Part shown: positions 1-9,042 of the stretch, in pieces
How the letters are laid out: every line of letters begins with the position of its first letter
How positions within the stretch are numbered: the first letter of the stretch is position 1
Assembly: GCF_003751605.1 (NCBI RefSeq)
Contig: NZ_RJVJ01000001.1
Location: 2,976,001-3,040,000 of the forward strand
DNA: 64,000 nt
Origin: Kitasatospora cineracea
GTDB lineage: Bacteria; Actinomycetota; Actinomycetes; Streptomycetales; Streptomycetaceae
Direction of reading: 5' to 3'
Program-made: the position numbers and the translations under genes
Notes under the pieces: generated by a model
What the model was told of the DNA's origin: nothing
Seen by the model: the letters and a program-made list of their open reading frames with translations, nothing else
The model's database searches: none

Positions 1-249
1 GAGGACTGGGAACACGAGTGGGGCGTGAAGATCGAGACGCTCGACAACCCCGGTTGGTCCGTCTCGATCGACTTGGAGGAGACGGACCTGGAGGACTGCG
101 AGTACCCCCGACACGACATCAACCGCAGCCCGCACGACTGGGTGTGGGCGTGGACCTCCGACAAGATCTTTAACGCCAGGTGCGGCCCTGCCAACCTCGC
201 CGAGGCCCTCACGCTGTTCCGCTCCTGGGCGACCGCGAACACTCCCTGA
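1..249 (+). CDS. Immunity protein 53 (Imm53) family, 5'-truncated by window edge
   Basis: The reading frame is open from base 1 (EDWEHEWGVKIETLDNPGW) and stops with TGA at 247-249, so the GTG at 25 is internal and the true start lies left of the window. The core (WEHEWGVKIETLDNPGWS, the D-N-P-G-W turn, SPHDWVWAWTSD, then a helix ending FRSWA) matches Imm53 as I remember that family, whose members are about 100 aa. Imm53 proteins are predicted cytoplasmic antidotes to polymorphic-toxin nucleases. No toxin is visible in the 249 bases shown, so the partner could only lie further left. Family assignment is from sequence pattern; function is inferred. Confidence 0.75.
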   Translation, partial: EDWEHEWGVKIETLDNPGWSVSIDLEETDLEDCEYPRHDINRSPHDWVWAWTSDKIFNARCGPANLAEALTLFRSWATANTP

Positions 250-409
250 GTACTTGCGCTTAGCCCAAGCCCCAACCCGGTGAACGTATGCGGTCACAGC
301 ACTAGCTCGACGACACCTTGCGCCGCGCTACCTCCTCATCGAGCTGGCGACCGGTGCTGCCGACGCCGATCTCACTGCGCGACAGCGGGTGCCAGGGGCG
401 GCACGCTGG

Positions 410-1132
410 TCAGTCGGCGAAGGCGTGCAGCTGCTGGCGGAAGAGCTCTTGCGCAGTCTCCTGGTCGGGGACGGCGGGGGTGAACCGGGTGATGTAGATG
501 ACGACGTTGCGGCGGGTGGTGATCAGGCTGGCGTAAGCCATGCCGTCCTCGTTGAGCTGGGCGTGGACAAGACCGGCAGCCTGATCGTCTGGGTCGTCGA
601 AGAAGGTCGTGGAGGTGTCCTCAGTCCAGAGCTTGCGAAGACCCCGGTACATGCTCTGAGCCCCTTCCGCGGACTCGTACTCGACGAGCATCACCTCGAC
701 CTGGCTGCGGTCCGGGTTCTTCCAACCGTGGCAGGCGGCGACCACGAACCCGCGATTCTTGGCCTGGCGGGTGGCGGTTTCCGTCCACTCGGAGGTGTAG
801 AGCGCGGCGATGAACTGGTCGAGGTTCAGCACCCCGGTGCGAGTCGTCAAGCGTACCGGGGGCTGCTTCCACCCCGTGGCCCCGGGCGGCACCGGCAGGG
901 CCATCGCCAGCAGCTTCTCTCCCGCGTCCGCCGGCGCGACCGGGCTTTCCGCAACAGCGGGGGTCGATGAGGACGCCAGGGGCGACGGACTCATCTTCGC
1001 GGGCGTGGTGGCCGGGGAGGAAACGGCGGCTGTCGGAGTCGGGCGCGAGGAATCGGGTTGGCCGCACCCGGTCGCGAACGCAGTGGCCAGGGCCAGGGCA
1101 ACTCCCCAGCGCAGTGTTCGGCATATCGACAT
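410..1132 (-). CDS. Putative lipoprotein of unknown function
   Basis: This predicts 240 aa from an ATG whose product begins MSICRTLRWG. A basic N-terminus and a hydrophobic stretch end in a lipobox, ATG-C23, so export and lipid anchoring at Cys23 are expected. An in-frame upstream start (to 1156) would only add 8 residues before the signal. After a Ser/Pro/Thr-rich linker comes a compact domain of about 170 residues with no motif I can name (features include AACHGWKNP and an acidic FFDDPDDQ segment). It sits alone, facing away from the presumed att site at 1875-1918, and may be cargo of an integrated element. No function is assigned. Confidence 0.7.
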   Translation of the reverse strand: MSICRTLRWGVALALATAFATGCGQPDSSRPTPTAAVSSPATTPAKMSPSPLASSSTPAVAESPVAPADAGEKLLAMALPVPPGATGWKQPPVRLTTRTGVLNLDQFIAALYTSEWTETATRQAKNRGFVVAACHGWKNPDRSQVEVMLVEYESAEGAQSMYRGLRKLWTEDTSTTFFDDPDDQAAGLVHAQLNEDGMAYASLITTRRNVVIYITRFTPAVPDQETAQELFRQQLHAFAD

Positions 1133-1393
1133 GCGGCGATCATGGCCGTACCGCACATCGGCGGTCCAGCAAATAGCAGAGCGTGCAGCGCTGAGCCACA
1201 GGTGGAAGTCGCCGCCCTTCTCTGCGCACCTTGGATCTCAGGCCTTCTGCGGAGCCCGTCAGCCACCGTCTCGCCGGTTATGCGGCCGTGCTCGCTGATC
1301 TGGACGAGGGCGGCCTGGGCGACCCGGTGTGCCGACGGTCCAGTGCACTGGATTGATCCATCGCTCTGGTGTGACACGTGCCGTGCAGGTAGG

Positions 1394-1461
1394 TGTCACA
1401 GCTGTCACTCTGTCACTGCAAGTGCGTTGAGCTGGGAAAATGTCAGTGACAGTGCAGTGAC
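1394..1461. repeat. Cluster of TGTCAC / GTGACA hexamers
   Basis: TGTCAC occurs at 1394-1399, 1403-1408 and 1411-1416. The related TGTCAG and GTGACA overlap at 1441-1451, CAGTGAC lies at 1455-1461, and TGACA lies just upstream near 1372. The first three are spaced 8-9 bp apart. Such arrays can be repressor, replication-initiator or transfer-protein sites on actinomycete integrative elements, but no such gene is in view. Confidence 0.4.
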
Positions 1462-1755
1462 GGCTTCAGCTGGGTGACCTGTCTGGGCTGAACCAGCACT
1501 GCACAAAGTAGCTATTTCGATCACAGTGTCCAGTGGTGGTTCAGCCTGTCTCGGCTCTCCTGCGCACCCTCTGAATGAGGCTTGGAGACAGGCCTCACGA
1601 GCAGTTCCCGGACCATGATCCGGACCAGTGACGGACCAATGGCGGTCCTGAAGTGTCCTGCGGATGCTTAATCGCAGGTCAGCGGCATGGAGTCCGATGT
1701 TTGTGAAGCGGTCTGTAAATCTGCTCGTTGCTGCACCGCCACGTGGGGCGGGTCG

Positions 1756-1778
1756 GCTGACATCAGAAGCTGACATCA
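1756..1778 (+). repeat. Short direct repeat near the tRNA scar
   Basis: GCTGACATCA is present at 1756-1765 and again at 1769-1778, separated by 3 bp, about 100 bp from the tRNA 3' fragment. Integrase arm-type sites often look like this next to an att core, but this is only positional inference. Confidence 0.3.
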
Positions 1779-1874
1779 ACAGCAGCGGACGTCGGCAGCC
1801 AGCCGAGTCTGTGGACGCATAGAAGGTCTGCCCCACGTGCGCATCCGCCCCTGTCGGCTGAGCGCCCGGCCGAA

Positions 1875-1918
1875 CCTACAAGGCGGATGTCGGCGGTTCG
1901 AAACCGTCTGCGCCCACC
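1875..1918 (+). other. tRNA-Val(UAC) 3'-half fragment, putative attachment site
   Basis: The bases read as the 3' half of a tRNA: anticodon-loop-like CCTACAA, a variable region, a T-arm (GGCGG 1892-1896, loop TTCGAAA, CCGTC 1904-1908), then acceptor strand TGCGCCC (1909-1915) and ACC. They match the 3' half of actinobacterial tRNA-Val(UAC) as I recall it. No proper D-arm or anticodon 5' stem precedes it; a GTGCGCA at 1837-1843 pairs only imperfectly and at the wrong distance. The fragment is therefore not a working tRNA. A 3'-half duplicate is the usual scar of integration into a tRNA gene, with foreign DNA on the left and the native terminator on the right. Confidence 0.65.
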
Positions 1919-1942
1919 TCGCACAGCAGTAGGACAGCCAAA

Positions 1943-1975
1943 GGCCCAGGTCGGAGCAGGAACCCGACCCGGGCC
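1943..1975 (+). terminator. Hairpin following the tRNA fragment
   Basis: GGCCCAGGTCGG (1943-1954) pairs with CCGACCCGGGCC (1964-1975) with one mismatch and a 9-nt loop, followed by a T-run (CTTTTT) at about 1981. It lies 25 bases after the tRNA 3' end and is best read as the original tRNA terminator. Confidence 0.6.
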
Positions 1976-2044
1976 GTTCGCTTTTTCCGGGCGGTGTCGC
2001 CCGGGGCGTTGCGGGGGCGGGTGCCGGGCCGGTTGCATGGCGGG

Positions 2045-2620
2045 ATGGCGGAGGACGCGGGGGCCGGGCGGCCGGTGGTGTACCTGTTCGGGTCGGCGGC
2101 GGGGGTGGTGACCGGGATCGAGGGGGCGGTGCGGGCGGGCCTGCAGCGTGGGTGGGACGTGGCGCTCGGGTTGACTCCGACGGCGCGGGAGTGGCTGGCG
2201 GGGCGGGTGCCGGAGCTGGAGGGGCTGACCGGGCACCCGGTGAAGTCCGCGTACCGCCGGCCGGGGCAGCCGGACGTGCTGCCGCCCGCCGACGCGGTGC
2301 TGTTCGCGCCGGCCACCTTCCACTCGGTCAACAGCCTGGCGCTGGGCCTGACCTCCTCCTGGGTGGTCGGCTACGCGGCGGAGGCGGCGGGCAAGGGCGT
2401 CCCGGTGCTGCTGATGCCCTGCGTCAACGCGGCGCTGGCCGCCCACCCGCAGTTCCCGCGCAGCGTGGCGGCGCTGCGCGAGGCGGGCGTGCGGGTGCTG
2501 CTGGGGGAGGGCGGCTTCGTCCCGGACGAGCCCGGTGCGGCCGCCCCGTACCCGTGGGACGCGGCCCTGGACGCGGTGGCCTGGGCGCTGGGGGCGGCAG
2601 GAGTGGGGGACGGGGCGTGA
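2045..2620 (+). CDS. Flavoprotein (HFCD / PPC-decarboxylase-like family)
   Basis: The likely ATG at 2045 gives 191 aa starting MAEDAGAGRPVVYLFGSAAG. The order of elements fits flavin-dependent cysteine decarboxylase-type flavoproteins: an N-terminal beta strand and Gly-rich turn (YLFGSAAGV), a central PPADAVLFAPATFHSVNSLALG (APAT plus N for FMN binding), then VPVLLMPCVNAALAAHPQF. Homologues bind FMN; the substrate of this branch is unknown. An in-frame upstream start at 1994 would add 17 Arg/Gly-rich residues and is unlikely. It stands alone, just right of the tRNA scar, so it is probably the first chromosomal gene after the putative element. Confidence 0.75.
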   Translation: MAEDAGAGRPVVYLFGSAAGVVTGIEGAVRAGLQRGWDVALGLTPTAREWLAGRVPELEGLTGHPVKSAYRRPGQPDVLPPADAVLFAPATFHSVNSLALGLTSSWVVGYAAEAAGKGVPVLLMPCVNAALAAHPQFPRSVAALREAGVRVLLGEGGFVPDEPGAAAPYPWDAALDAVAWALGAAGVGDGA

Positions 2621-2807
2621 GCGGGCGGGTTCCGGCGGGGGCGGAGGAGCGGGGGCCGGGGCGGGTCCACGGGTGGGGTCGGCTCGCCGCCGGGGGACCT
2701 GGTCGTGCTGTCGACGCCCGGTCCGGTGGAGGCCCCGGTGTGCTTCGCGCGGTCGGCGGAGGGGCAGTCGGCGGAGGGGCGGTCGGCGGGGCCGGGGTGA
2801 CGCCGGG

Positions 2808-4154
2808 TCAGAGCAGCTTGCGCGGGGCGACGGCCGGGGCGGGGTCGCCGGGGTGGCGGTGGGGGTGGAGCAGGGCGGCCGCGGTGCGGAGCCTGGCGGC
2901 GGCGCGGGCGGGGAGGACCAGGGTGTAGAGGTGGCCCTCGCCGCGGGGGCCCTCCACCAGCCAGGAGGTCCAGGGGAGTTGGAGGGTGGCGGCGGGGCTG
3001 AAGGCGACCGGGCGGTGGCCGGCCAGCGGGAGGTCCTGGAGGCCGAGGCGGCACCAGCTGGAGACGGTGAGGGTGCGGCGGGCGGGGTCGAACCCGGCCG
3101 GGACGCAGTCGGCGACGCGGTCGCGGCCGATCTCGTCGAGGAAGCGCAGGTTGCTCCGGACGCCGAGGTGCTTGTCGGTGAACTCCTCGACGGCGGTGCG
3201 CAGTTCGGCGGCGTACCGGGCGGGGGCGGTGCCGGGGCGGTAGGGCAGCCGGATCTCGCCGAGCAGGTTGCCGAGGGTGCCGTCGGGCAGGCCGAGGACG
3301 CGGCGGAGGTTGACCGGCACGGTGAGGGTCTGCTCCTCGTCGCCCGCGCCGTCCACCTCGCGCAGCACGTGCAGCAGGTGGGCGCAGAGCGCGTCGTTCG
3401 CGGACAGGCGGCGGCCGGCCTCGGCGCTGTGGGCGGCGCGCAGCCGCTCGGTCTCGGCGGGGGAGAACCAGATCTGGACGGTGCGGTTGGCGAGGGCGGC
3501 CCCGGCGACGGCCCGGCGCAGTTCGGCGGCCTCGGCGGCGTCGGGCAGCCGCAGGCCGGGGGTGCCGCAGTCCTCGGCGGGCAGGTGGGCGTCGAGCTGG
3601 AGGTCGCGGTCGGGGGCGCGGTGGGCCTCGGGGAGGGCGGTGCCCTCGGTGCAGGCGGACCAGGTGCGCAGCAGCAGGGCGAAGGTCTGCATGTCGCCGA
3701 CGGCGTGGTGCCAGGAGACGCCGAGCGCGCAGGTGCCGTCGGTGAGCCGGTTGAGCCGGACGGTGAGCAGCGGCAGCGGTTCCCGGCGGGCCTCGGTGGC
3801 GCGGACGTGGTCGACCAGGCCGCCGGCGGGCAGCACCATCCGGTCGAGCGCCTCGGTGAGGGTGTAGGGGGCGTCGGCGACGGTGAAGGGGACGCCGGAG
3901 TCGTCGGTGTCGATCCAGAGGCCGCCGTCGGCGCCGGTGCGCAGGCGGCCGGCGAACTCGGGCAGGTGGCCGAGGGCGCGGGCGAGGCCGTCGGCGAGGA
4001 CGTCGGGGTCGAGCGGGCGGTCGTGGAAGAGCACCACCGAGACCGGCAGGTCGGCGAGCAGCAGGTCGCCGACGGAGCACCGGACGGGCCCGGGGCCGGG
4101 GCGGCCGGCCCGGACGGTGCGGACCTCGGTGTCGGACGTCAGCGTGCCGGTCAT
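2808..4154 (-). CDS. HXXXD-type (BAHD/condensation-like) acyltransferase
   Basis: 448 aa. The catalytic signature HHAVGD (residues 149-154) is the HXXXD motif of the transferase family that includes plant BAHD enzymes and NRPS condensation-like enzymes. The C-terminal half has a second lobe with LPWTSWLVEGPRGEGHLYT in place of the classical DFGWG motif. The length fits a stand-alone two-lobe acyltransferase, which moves an acyl group from CoA or a carrier protein to an alcohol or amine. No NRPS or PKS genes are nearby, so donor and acceptor are unknown. It is transcribed alone, divergent from the permease at 4478. Confidence 0.7.
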   Translation of the reverse strand: MTGTLTSDTEVRTVRAGRPGPGPVRCSVGDLLLADLPVSVVLFHDRPLDPDVLADGLARALGHLPEFAGRLRTGADGGLWIDTDDSGVPFTVADAPYTLTEALDRMVLPAGGLVDHVRATEARREPLPLLTVRLNRLTDGTCALGVSWHHAVGDMQTFALLLRTWSACTEGTALPEAHRAPDRDLQLDAHLPAEDCGTPGLRLPDAAEAAELRRAVAGAALANRTVQIWFSPAETERLRAAHSAEAGRRLSANDALCAHLLHVLREVDGAGDEEQTLTVPVNLRRVLGLPDGTLGNLLGEIRLPYRPGTAPARYAAELRTAVEEFTDKHLGVRSNLRFLDEIGRDRVADCVPAGFDPARRTLTVSSWCRLGLQDLPLAGHRPVAFSPAATLQLPWTSWLVEGPRGEGHLYTLVLPARAAARLRTAAALLHPHRHPGDPAPAVAPRKLL

Positions 4155-4390
4155 CCCGGTTCCCTCCCCTGATCCCTGAAATGACGGGGGAACGATAGGG
4201 GCCCGCGGGCGGGGACACCAGAGGTGTCCGAACGAACGGTTCCGGTCCGCACCGGTATGTGGTGTTTCTCATACTCATGCCCGAAAAGGCGTAAACGGGG
4301 TGAGCTGCGGTTTTCGTCCCCGGCCGAGCGGCGGTCCGGAAGGATGAAACGAAGGCCGATAGCGCCAAAAGATCATGAAATCAATGGAAA

Positions 4391-4412
4391 TTCACCCTAC
4401 CATCCGGGTGAA
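4391..4412. promoter_or_regulatory. Inverted repeat upstream of APC permease
   Basis: TTCACCC (4391-4397) and GGGTGAA (4406-4412) form a 7-bp dyad with an 8-bp spacer, 66 bp before the permease start. This is a plausible operator. The 323-bp gap between the divergent acyltransferase and permease genes holds no gene, but must carry both promoters. Confidence 0.4.
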
Positions 4413-4477
4413 GCGAAGGTGATCGACCGGCTTCTGCCTCGGCCTGCTGCGGAAACAGTGGGGGTTACGGTTCCGGC

Positions 4478-6037
4478 ATGGTTCAGCTCCACAACCGCCC
4501 GGGCGTCGACGAAGCCCCCGGTGCCCAAGCCCCGGGCGGCGTCCGCTCCAAGGGCCTCGACAGCAACTCGGTGGGCCTGCTCGGCAACGCGGTGATCGGC
4601 GTGTCCACCGTCGCCCCGGTGTACTGCCTGACCACCACCCTGGGCACCACGGTGGCCGCCGTCGGCCTGCAGATGCCGGCCCTGTTCCTGGCCGGCTTCC
4701 TGCCGATGATGCTGGTGGCCTTCGCCTACCGGGAGCTGAACAAGGCGATCCCGGACAGCGGCACCTCGTTCACCTGGACGGTCAAGGCGTTCGGCCCCAA
4801 GGTCGGCTGGATGTGCGGCTGGGGCCTGGTGATCGCCACCATCATCGTGCTGTCCAACCTGGCGGGCGTCGCCACCGAGTACCTGTACCTGCTGCTCGGC
4901 GAGATCACCCGCAGCGAATCGGTCGCGGCGCTGAACGGCAACCGGCTGGTCCACGTGGCCACCTGCCTGGCGCTGATCGCCGTCGCCACCATGATCAGCT
5001 ACCGCGGCATGACCGCCACCAAGGGCGTCCAGTACGCGCTGGTCGGGCTGCAGTTGGCGGTCCTCGGCCTGTTCGGCGTGATGGCGGTCGCCAAGGCCGC
5101 CGGCCACGGCGCGGCCGGTTCGCTGCACTTCTCCTGGAGCTGGCTCGACCCGTTCCGGGCCAGCTCCTTCAGCTCCTTCGTGACGGGCCTGTCGCTGTCG
5201 CTGTTCATGTACTGGGGCTGGGACGCCTGCCTGAGCGCGAACGAGGAGACCGGCGGCAGCGAGAAGACCCCCGGCCGGGCCGCGATGCTGGCGATGGCGG
5301 TGCTGGTCGGCTCCTACCTGTTCACCGCCGTCGCGGTGCAGATGTACGCGGGCATCGGCAGCACCGGCACCGGCCTGGGCAACCCGGAGACCTCCTCCAA
5401 CGTGCTGGCCGTGCTGGCCGGCCCGGTGATGGGCACCGGCCTGGGCGTGCTGCTGTTCGTCGCGGTGCTGGCCTCCGCCTCCGCCAGCCTGCAGACCACC
5501 TTCATCCCGGTCAGCCGCACCGTGCTGGCGATGAGCGTGTACGAGGCGCTGCCCGCCTCCTTCACCACCGTCAACGAGCGCTACCGGACCCCCGGCCGGG
5601 CGATCGTCACCGCGGGCGTCGGCACCGGCGCGTTCTACACTGTGATGACCCTGGTCAGCTCGCACGTGCTGGCCGACACCATCGCCGCGCTGACGCTGAT
5701 GATCTGCTTCTACTACTCGCTGACCGCGTTCGCCTGCGCCTGGTACTTCCGCCGCGACCTGCGCGACTCCGTCCGCGACGCGCTGCTCAAGTGCGTCTTC
5801 CCGCTGATCGGCGGGCTCACCCTGGCCGCGATCTTCGCCAAGTCGCTGGTCGACATGGCCGACCCCGCCTACGGCAGCGGCAGTTCGGTGTTCGGCGTCG
5901 GCTCGGTGTTCGTGGTCGGGGCCGGGCTGCTGGCGCTGGGCCTGGTGGTGATGGCCGTGATGATGCGCCGCAGCCCGGCGTTCTTCCGCGGCGAGGTGCT
6001 CACCCGGGACACCCCCGCCCTGGTCGTCCCCGACTGA
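4478..6037 (+). CDS. APC superfamily amino acid permease
   Basis: 519 aa with about 12 hydrophobic segments and short loops, an N-terminal cytoplasmic tail of about 30 residues (RSKGLDSNSVGLLGNAVIGV) and a C-terminal tail ending PALVVPD. The first helix region (VIGVSTVAPVYCLTTTLG) and the FAYRELNKAIPDSGTSFTW segment are typical of amino acid/polyamine/organocation permeases, which import amino acids or amines by proton or solute coupling. The specificity cannot be read from sequence. It is monocistronic: preceded by a dyad (4391-4412) and followed within 15 bp by a strong bidirectional terminator. Confidence 0.88.
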   Translation: MVQLHNRPGVDEAPGAQAPGGVRSKGLDSNSVGLLGNAVIGVSTVAPVYCLTTTLGTTVAAVGLQMPALFLAGFLPMMLVAFAYRELNKAIPDSGTSFTWTVKAFGPKVGWMCGWGLVIATIIVLSNLAGVATEYLYLLLGEITRSESVAALNGNRLVHVATCLALIAVATMISYRGMTATKGVQYALVGLQLAVLGLFGVMAVAKAAGHGAAGSLHFSWSWLDPFRASSFSSFVTGLSLSLFMYWGWDACLSANEETGGSEKTPGRAAMLAMAVLVGSYLFTAVAVQMYAGIGSTGTGLGNPETSSNVLAVLAGPVMGTGLGVLLFVAVLASASASLQTTFIPVSRTVLAMSVYEALPASFTTVNERYRTPGRAIVTAGVGTGAFYTVMTLVSSHVLADTIAALTLMICFYYSLTAFACAWYFRRDLRDSVRDALLKCVFPLIGGLTLAAIFAKSLVDMADPAYGSGSSVFGVGSVFVVGAGLLALGLVVMAVMMRRSPAFFRGEVLTRDTPALVVPD

Positions 6038-6051
6038 GCCGGGGAGCGCGC

Positions 6052-6085
6052 GAAGGGCCCCGAACCGCGCGGTTCGGGGCCCTTC
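6052..6085. terminator. Bidirectional terminator
   Basis: GAAGGGCCCCGAACC (6052-6066) and GGTTCGGGGCCCTTC (6071-6085) form a perfect 15-bp stem with a GCGC loop. It lies between the convergent permease and reductase genes. Confidence 0.85.
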
Positions 6086-6105
6086 GACGTGTCCGGGCAA
6101 ACGGC

Positions 6106-6756
6106 TCAGTACGCGACGGTGAAGCGCTCGCCGAGGTGCTTCGGCTCCTCGACCTCGTCCAGCAGCGCCACCGCGTAGTCCTCGGTGGAGATCCGGCTCT
6201 CGCCGTCCGCGCCGATCAGCAGGTCCTCCAGGCCCGTGCGGTAGGCGCCGGTGCGCTCGCCGGGGGCGATGGTGCCGGCCGGGGAGAGGTTGGTCCAGCG
6301 CAGGTCGGTGACGGTGCGCAGGAAGTCCAGCGCGTCGCCGTGCGCGTGCATGATCTGCAGCAGGAACTCCGGCAGGCCGGGGGTGTCCCAGACCTGCTTG
6401 CCGTCGGGGGTGCGCAGCGAGCCCGCGCCGCCCACCGTGACCAGCCGCGGCGCGTCGGCGCCGAACGTGCGCAGCCCCGCCACCAGCGACTCGAAGGACG
6501 GCTTGATCAGCGCCTGGTGGCCCGGCCCGTCGCCGCCGCCGACCGCGCTGACCACCACGTCGGCGCCCTTGGCGCTGTCGGCCACCGAGGCCGGGTCCAG
6601 CACGTCGCCGGTCACGACGGTCAGCGCCGGGTGCTCGACCGGGAGCTTCGCGGGGTCGCGGACCACGGCGGTCACGGTGTGGCCGCGGCGCAGTGCCTCG
6701 TCCAGCACGCGGGAGCCGATGGTGCCGGTGGCGCCGTACAGGGTGATGGTGCTCAT
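6106..6756 (-). CDS. NAD(P)-binding SDR-type reductase/epimerase
   Basis: 216 aa from ATG 6756, preceded by an AGGAGACC ribosome site. The N-terminus MSTITLYGATGTIGSRVLDE carries the GxxGxxG dinucleotide fold. HTVTAVVRDPAKL and VVTGDVLDP follow, as in atypical SDRs of the NmrA/BVR-B type (NAD(P)H-binding, no classical YxxxK). Such proteins act as reductases of flavins or quinones, or as redox sensors; the substrate is unknown. Longer forms extending to 6918 have an Arg/Pro-rich non-native N-terminus. The gene converges on the permease and diverges from glyoxylate carboligase. Confidence 0.8.
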   Translation of the reverse strand: MSTITLYGATGTIGSRVLDEALRRGHTVTAVVRDPAKLPVEHPALTVVTGDVLDPASVADSAKGADVVVSAVGGGDGPGHQALIKPSFESLVAGLRTFGADAPRLVTVGGAGSLRTPDGKQVWDTPGLPEFLLQIMHAHGDALDFLRTVTDLRWTNLSPAGTIAPGERTGAYRTGLEDLLIGADGESRISTEDYAVALLDEVEEPKHLGERFTVAY

Positions 6757-6937
6757 CGTGTGGTCTCCTCTGGTGGGTCCGCCGATTGGCGTTTTCCGTC
6801 GACACCACGACCGTACGGGCGGGGCGGGCAGGCGGGCCAGGTGACAGTCCGACAGGGACTGGTGAAAAACGGACAGCCGGGTCGGGCGGCCGCTCGGGGG
6901 CGCCACGCGGTTGTGCAACGTTTTGTTGAAACCTACC

Positions 6938-6966
6938 TTGACGGCCCTGGCGCGGCCGCCTTAGCT
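6938..6966 (+). promoter_or_regulatory. Predicted housekeeping promoter of gcl
   Basis: TTGACG (6938-6943) and TTAGCT (6961-6966) are separated by 17 bp, matching a HrdB-type -35/-10 pair. The start codon of gcl lies 64 bp downstream of the -10. Confidence 0.6.
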
Positions 6967-6987
6967 TGCTTTCGCATTCCAAAACTA

Positions 6988-7008
6988 TTCTTCCGTATCG
7001 CGGAAGAA
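6988..7008. promoter_or_regulatory. Operator-like palindrome in the gcl leader
   Basis: TTCTTCCG (6988-6995) and CGGAAGAA (7001-7008) form an 8-bp perfect dyad with a 5-bp spacer, between the predicted promoter and the gcl start. TTCC-n-GGAA dyads are typical of IclR-family sites, and an IclR protein (AllR) is known to repress gcl in Streptomyces allantoin catabolism. The assignment to AllR is inference. Confidence 0.55.
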
Positions 7009-7030
7009 GCGTCGACGGCAGGAGTAGCCG

Positions 7031-8801
<1,771 letters not shown>

Positions 8802-8812
<11 letters not shown>

Positions 8813-8942
8813 AACGCGGGTGCAGGGCCCTGCCGGTGAGCCAGAGCGCGAGCACGAGGACGCTCACCAGCAGGGCCGGGGCGGCGAGGTGGGTGATGGC
8901 CCAGGCGGTCACGGCGAGGGCGATCAGGGCGACGAGCAGCAT
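8802..8942 (-). CDS. Small hydrophobic membrane protein (46 aa)
   Basis: ATG 8942 to TGA 8802-8804 encodes [20 protein letters not shown] plus a second apolar segment and the basic tail RALHPRSRR, so it is probably two short membrane helices with a positive C-terminus. A GGAAGG site lies 7 bases before the start. The last codons overlap the 3' end of gcl on the opposite strand. It diverges from the FabR-like TetR gene, with two matching operator boxes between them, so it is a likely target of that regulator. No family is recognised. Confidence 0.6.
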
Positions 8943-8965
8943 GGCGACACCTTCCGGTTTCGGTG

Positions 8966-9037
8966 AACGAGTGTTCGCTGAGTGTCGGTCAGTACTCTAG
9001 CGGGGCTGGCCAAATTCGGCAAACGACTGTTTACTGA
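8966..9037. promoter_or_regulatory. Two matching operator boxes in a divergent promoter
   Basis: Boxes at 8966-8981 and 9022-9037 both read AACGA(G/C)TGTT(CG/TA)CTGA. Each contains an AAC-4-GTT dyad. They are 56 bp apart (start to start) and lie between the small membrane-protein gene and the TetR gene, as expected for an autoregulating TetR-type repressor. Confidence 0.55.
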
Positions 9038-9042
9038 ACGCC

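Larger units (their letters stand above)
1133..1874. other. Gene-free stretch before the tRNA fragment
   Basis: About 740 bases carry no convincing gene. The short open frames on both strands lack actinomycete-like protein composition and ribosome sites. The stretch is less GC-rich than its surroundings and contains a cluster of TGTCAC-type hexamers (1370-1461) and a direct repeat GCTGACATCA (1756-1765, 1769-1778). Composition and position next to the tRNA scar suggest the end of an integrated element or decayed DNA. Confidence 0.5.

Noticed and set aside
1405..1836. 143-aa minus-strand open frame in the gene-free stretch
   Set aside because: No ribosome site, no recognisable domain, and a composition unlike the neighbouring genes.
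1837..1918. Complete tRNA-Val gene
   Set aside because: The 5' side has no D-arm, no paired anticodon stem and an acceptor strand with a mismatch and wrong spacing. Only the 3' half is tRNA-like.
2371..4368. Very long open frames opposite the acyltransferase gene and similar ones at 2535-4172, 4397-8563, 4813-9000, 17638-19743 and 33815-36736
   Set aside because: They are by-products of high GC in the third codon position of real genes. The proteins are Arg/Pro/Gly-rich, without motifs, and lie over well-supported genes in other frames.
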